Positions 60,187 through 64,000 of a stretch of DNA of 64,000 nt are shown here, piece by piece (positions within the stretch are counted from its first letter, which is position 1; every line of letters starts with the position of its first letter). This DNA is from Citrus sinensis. Its lineage: Eukaryota > Streptophyta > Magnoliopsida > Sapindales > Rutaceae. The notes under the pieces were generated by a model. That model saw only the letters and a program-made list of their open reading frames with translations. It was not told the origin of the DNA and searched no databases. A program made the position numbers and the translations under genes. The stretch is taken from contig NC_068557.1 of assembly GCF_022201045.2 (NCBI RefSeq), forward strand, positions 31,411,501 through 31,475,500, written 5' to 3'.

Positions 60187-61467
60187 ATGTCTAATGAATC
60201 TAGGGATATTTACTATCGTGCTCTATTTCAACCTAATGTTAACATTGAAGCGGCCGCCAGGCCAGGTGTTTCCGTAGCTGCAAGTTCATCATCACCAGAT
60301 TATGTGAGCCCACAGGAGTTTGATCCTTCACAAATGAACTTCACCGACTGCTTTCATGGACTCATGGACTATAATTCACTTGAAAAGGCCTTCACGGGCA
60401 TGTCGCCTTCTTCATCCGAAGTGTTTTCTTCGGTTGAAGGCAACCAAAAACAAGTTAAAGATCTCTTGATTCCGAATTCTTCAATCTCTTCTTCTTCTGC
60501 AGAGGCTGGCGGTGAAGAAGATTCTCATTCTGGCAAGAGTACTCAAAAAGATGACCAAGCCCTGCAATCACCAAAAGATCACGGTCACGGGGGAGAGAGC
60601 TCTAAGAAAATGTAAGTTTTAATTAACAATATTTACTTAGTAATTCGACCTTCATCATGTACACACACACACACACACACACACACGTATAGTAGTGCAA
60701 CTGTTAATTAATTTTTTGATTGATTAATTAATTATATAATTTGAGCATTAATTGATAATTTACTACAGGGGCAGAGAAAAGAAGAATAATAAGAAAGGAG
60801 AGAAAAAGCAAAAGGAACCGCGAGTTGCGTTCATGACGAAGAGCGAAGTTGATCATCTAGAAGATGGGTATCGATGGAGAAAATACGGACAAAAGGCTGT
60901 CAAGAATAGCCCTTTTCCAAGGTAATTAATTAATTGTTATTTTTCCATCTTTACACGCAAAGGAAATTAAGCTTGATAATACAATTAAGAATTAATTTGG
61001 TCATCCTACGAGCAGTCAACAAACTATATATTTTCATGATCACATTTATATATGATCACATTTATATATGTGTGTGTGCGCGCGCGCGCAGAAGCTATTA
61101 TAGGTGCACCACTCAGAAATGCGGAGTGAAGAAGCGAGTGGAGAGATCATATGAGGATCCATCAATTGTGATCACAACATATGAAGGCCAACATAGCCAT
61201 CCACTTCCCACTACCCTGAGAGGAAACGCTGCCGGGATTTTCCAATCCTCATCTATGCTCACGCCGACGCCGATGAATGTCTCAAGTTTTCCACCAGATC
61301 AGTGGTTAGGTTACAGTAATATGATGCCTGCCATGACTCATAACCAAACTGCTGCTCCAGGCCCTAATGCTTTTGTTACACACCCTCTTGACGATCATCA
61401 GCTTCCTGATAATTTTGGTCTTTTGCAAGACATAGCTCCCTCAGTGTTCTTCAAAAGAGAGCCATGA
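60187..61467 (+). CDS. WRKY71: WRKY transcription factor, group IIc (WRKY71/WRKY28/WRKY8 type)
   Basis: Three exons, 60187-60611, 60769-60921 and 61092-61467, give 317 residues. The N-terminal part is Ser-rich and includes [20 protein letters not shown], a stretch seen in the WRKY8/28/71 clade. A basic nuclear-targeting region follows ([15 protein letters not shown]). The single WRKY domain contains [20 protein letters not shown] and a C-x4-C-x23-H-x-H zinc ligand set (Cys198, Cys203, His227, His229). The intron falls in the conserved place after SPFPR, as in other group IIc genes. The product binds W-box DNA in the nucleus. Clade members act in stress responses, and WRKY71 (EXB1) also promotes branching; assigning those roles here is inference. 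The acceptor of intron 2 lies directly behind a GT/CG dinucleotide run. Confidence 0.96.
60660..60687. repeat. (AC)n microsatellite in WRKY intron 1
   Basis: About thirteen tandem AC units lie within the first intron of the WRKY gene. Confidence 0.95.
61068..61090. repeat. (GT)n(GC)n run forming the end of WRKY intron 2
   Basis: Alternating GT then CG dinucleotides lead straight into the CAG acceptor at 61089-61091. The usual polypyrimidine tract is replaced by this alternating run. Confidence 0.9.
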
Positions 61468-63158
61468 ATCCGATCATCTCTCTCCATATCCTTGACTTTA
61501 ATTTGTAGATATGTACTTAGTTACTATGCCCACAGGCGGCTACTTAGACTTTTATATTCTAACCTTTTAATTTAAAGAGAACCACGTCTATGAACGAATC
61601 CAAACTGAAACTGTTGTTTTGCCCCTTAAATTATATGTATTTTGCAGCATCCTCGTCTTTGAGATCGATGGATGTTTTTTTCTACATACAATGGGAGAAA
61701 TTAAATATGTTGATGCTGGCGATAATTAATTTGTATTTTATATATATAGCCTGCTGTTGGTGTTAATTTGTATTATTTTATGGAAGCCTGCCCATATATG
61801 TTATGTGTATACAATTACTCCTCGATATATATGGAACTATAATTATCATTTATATATGATCGATGAAGAATTGCCAGAGTTTTCTCCCTGTGTATTGAAG
61901 TAAATATTATGTTCAATTTGTCTCCAAAAGTTAGAAAACGCCATTTTTGGAGAGCTTTTCAGGATTCTAGTCGCGCAGCCAAGCTTAGATTGTTGAATAT
62001 TGCACTAGCTAGCTTTATTCGTCAGTTTTATGACCTCTTCAATCAGGCAGGATGGCAGGAAATTAAATGCAGGTATTTTTGACCTTCTGTTTTGGTACTT
62101 AATTTACACCACTTGATTTTTTCAACTTGCGACTAATCACCAAAAAAGTAGCTTACAAGTTTGAAGTGTATATATATATATATATATATATATTAGTTCC
62201 GTATATTAGTAGTTTTCACACACACACACACACACATATAAACACACACAGAGATAATATAAAAGCCCGAATTTTCTTCCCAATCAACTATCTGTGATTA
62301 TGTCTATAACACAGTAGCTAGAATCAATGGTTTGTCATTTTTGTTTTTAATTTTGGTTTGATTTATCATTAATTCAGGAATATGATTGCATAATTGGATT
62401 TTTCGGGCCAAATTCGGGAAAAAAAAGAAGAAGAAGAAAACCAAAAACAAAAATGATTTGATCGAGCTTAATTTGGTTGATTCCTTGGCTTCCTCGTCTT
62501 ATATATATATATATATATACACGAAGATATTATGCGCACATCAAAGAAGAAAAAACATATGTAATACGCATACATGTTTCATTTGTACGTATAAGATACA
62601 TCGCGTGCCTCACGTGTGAATTATTTTATGTCGATCAATAATTGGTTATGTGCGTAGTTATTCAATTTACTTACTAGCTGTTCATACTCGGTGCACTTAG
62701 AAAAATTATTACGAGAATTGTGAGACTTTTGCAAGAGGAATTATTTATTTAGTCAATTTTCCACAAAGAGCATTAAGATTTAAGAACAGGATTAACTAGT
62801 CATTAACAATAACAAAATTAAATATATCAAAATCAATCAAAAAAGTTATTGTGTATGGATAATGCATCAATTTGTGTGATGAATAATGGTCGAGTGATTG
62901 TTCGAATAATTTTTTTTTCTTATACATCGATATTTACAATAACATCGTAACTCATTTTACTAGTTTATATTGAATATCATACTATAACTCATATTACTGG
63001 TTGACATTAGATTTTATGAAGGACATATAAACCACCCACATTTTCTAAAAGAGAAGACCGTTAAAGGCCCAGTGGTTGATTGTTTGAATAGGTTATTATC
63101 TAAATCCTTAATAAAATGAAATGATGTTGTAGTTTGTAAAATAACAAAGTAGATAGTT

Positions 63159-63220
<62 letters not shown>

Positions 63221-64000
63221 GTGTGTGTGTGTATTTACATTTGGAGTTTCAAGTAATTACCATATGAATATTGTATGTGTAAGATTATTTGCACTAAAAA
63301 AATTACTCACAATGTTCATTTTCTCAAAACACCCATTTTCAAACTTAAAGTTAAAGAATTGAATTTTTACTCTGAACACTCTAATATTTCCAATATTGCC
63401 TAAATTTGAATCATGCATGTCGTCTACTTTAATTAATTAATTATTTACTATAAATAAAATGATTTCAACGCCAACTTTAATCAAAATTCTTTCAAGACGT
63501 GCCTATTTATACATTTTGGATTGATCTTTTAATATGTGTTATAGATATATAACAATAATAACAAGAACAACAATTATAATAAGTATTTATAACAGGTGCA
63601 GACAGATAACTAAATAAAAAACGTATATTTATATTTTTAAAGATCAATTTCTTAGTTTTGATTCTCGTCAATTTTGTTGTCTGGCAAACCACACGTGGGA
63701 AGAAAAATAAAATCTTCTTCATTTTGTGTAATATAGCTCTTGATTAGCGAAAGAAGATTAATTATATAACTTGCTATTTACGCAGGAGATTGATAGAGCT
63801 TTAACCAAACATTGAATTGGGAGATGTCATTGCAAGCCACATCGTGTGTGATCTAAAATGCAATAATTTAAAATCGGTGCTGAACACCTTAAGGGGGAAA
63901 AAAGGTTGTTCATTTTCTTAATTATGTCTATTTAAGTAATTTCATTAAATGGTAATTAGATAATAAAAATTTTTATTTTAAGATGAGTGTTCAAAGTAAA
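61468..64000. other. AT-rich DNA downstream of the WRKY gene
   Basis: This holds the WRKY 3' UTR and then intergenic DNA to the window edge. It includes simple repeats: TA runs at 62166-62193 and 62501-62519, an AC run at 62217-62236, and a long CT run at 63161-63218. No supported gene or structured element was seen. Confidence 0.55.
63161..63232. repeat. (CT)n(GT)n compound microsatellite
   Basis: About twenty-eight tandem CT units are followed by about seven GT units. It is the longest simple repeat in the window and probably highly variable. Confidence 0.95.

Overview
This window is nuclear DNA from a flowering plant. The genes are intron-rich with short GT-AG introns, intergenic DNA is very AT-rich, microsatellites are frequent, and every recognisable protein has its closest known relatives in eudicots. 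Gene content and order fit a rosid (a Citrus-like genome would be compatible), but the species cannot be fixed from the sequence alone. I see no bacterial, organellar or viral segment, no CRISPR array and no complete tRNA or rRNA gene.

Twelve protein-coding genes are supported exon by exon. From left to right: a PRP39-type U1 snRNP splicing factor (minus strand, 3' end outside the window); a chloroplast inner-envelope COR413 cold-regulated protein (plus); a GPI-anchored X8 callose-binding protein (minus); a plastid carboxyl-terminal processing protease, CtpA (minus); a GIP1-like DUF1296 protein (plus); a CorA/ZntB-like metal transporter with a GIN motif (plus, with a 5'-truncated LINE in intron 3); coatomer zeta (minus); pterin-4a-carbinolamine dehydratase (plus); a single-exon membrane-anchored methyltransferase-like protein (minus); PDCD5 (plus); a two-pore K+ channel (plus); and a group IIc WRKY factor of the WRKY71/WRKY8 type (plus). 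Reading frame is continuous across every proposed splice junction.

Genes are dense from 1 to 38.6 kb. Large AT-rich gaps follow (38.6-43.1, 45.2-49.4 and 51.9-60.2 kb). These hold several foldback or TIR elements, two copies of a SINE-like repeat, a local tandem duplication and many simple repeats. The genes do not form a pathway. They are mostly single housekeeping genes plus a stress-responsive membrane protein, a cation channel and a transcription factor.

The most informative feature at large scale is gene order. From memory of Arabidopsis locus numbers, the window interleaves two Arabidopsis segments: At5g46350-46400 (WRKY8, KCO3/TPK2, DUF1296, CTPA1, PRP39-2), and At1g29370-29395 plus At1g29790-29860 (DUF1296, X8, COR413IM, methyltransferase, pterin dehydratase, CorA-like, PDCD5, WRKY71). 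This is what an unfractionated ancestral order would look like. I found no evidence for a new enzymatic or defence system. The points worth a second look are gene structure (a GC-AG intron, start-codon-only exons, a 29-base microexon, a splice acceptor inside a microsatellite), the GIN transporter motif, and several foldback elements, one with a GC-rich interior.
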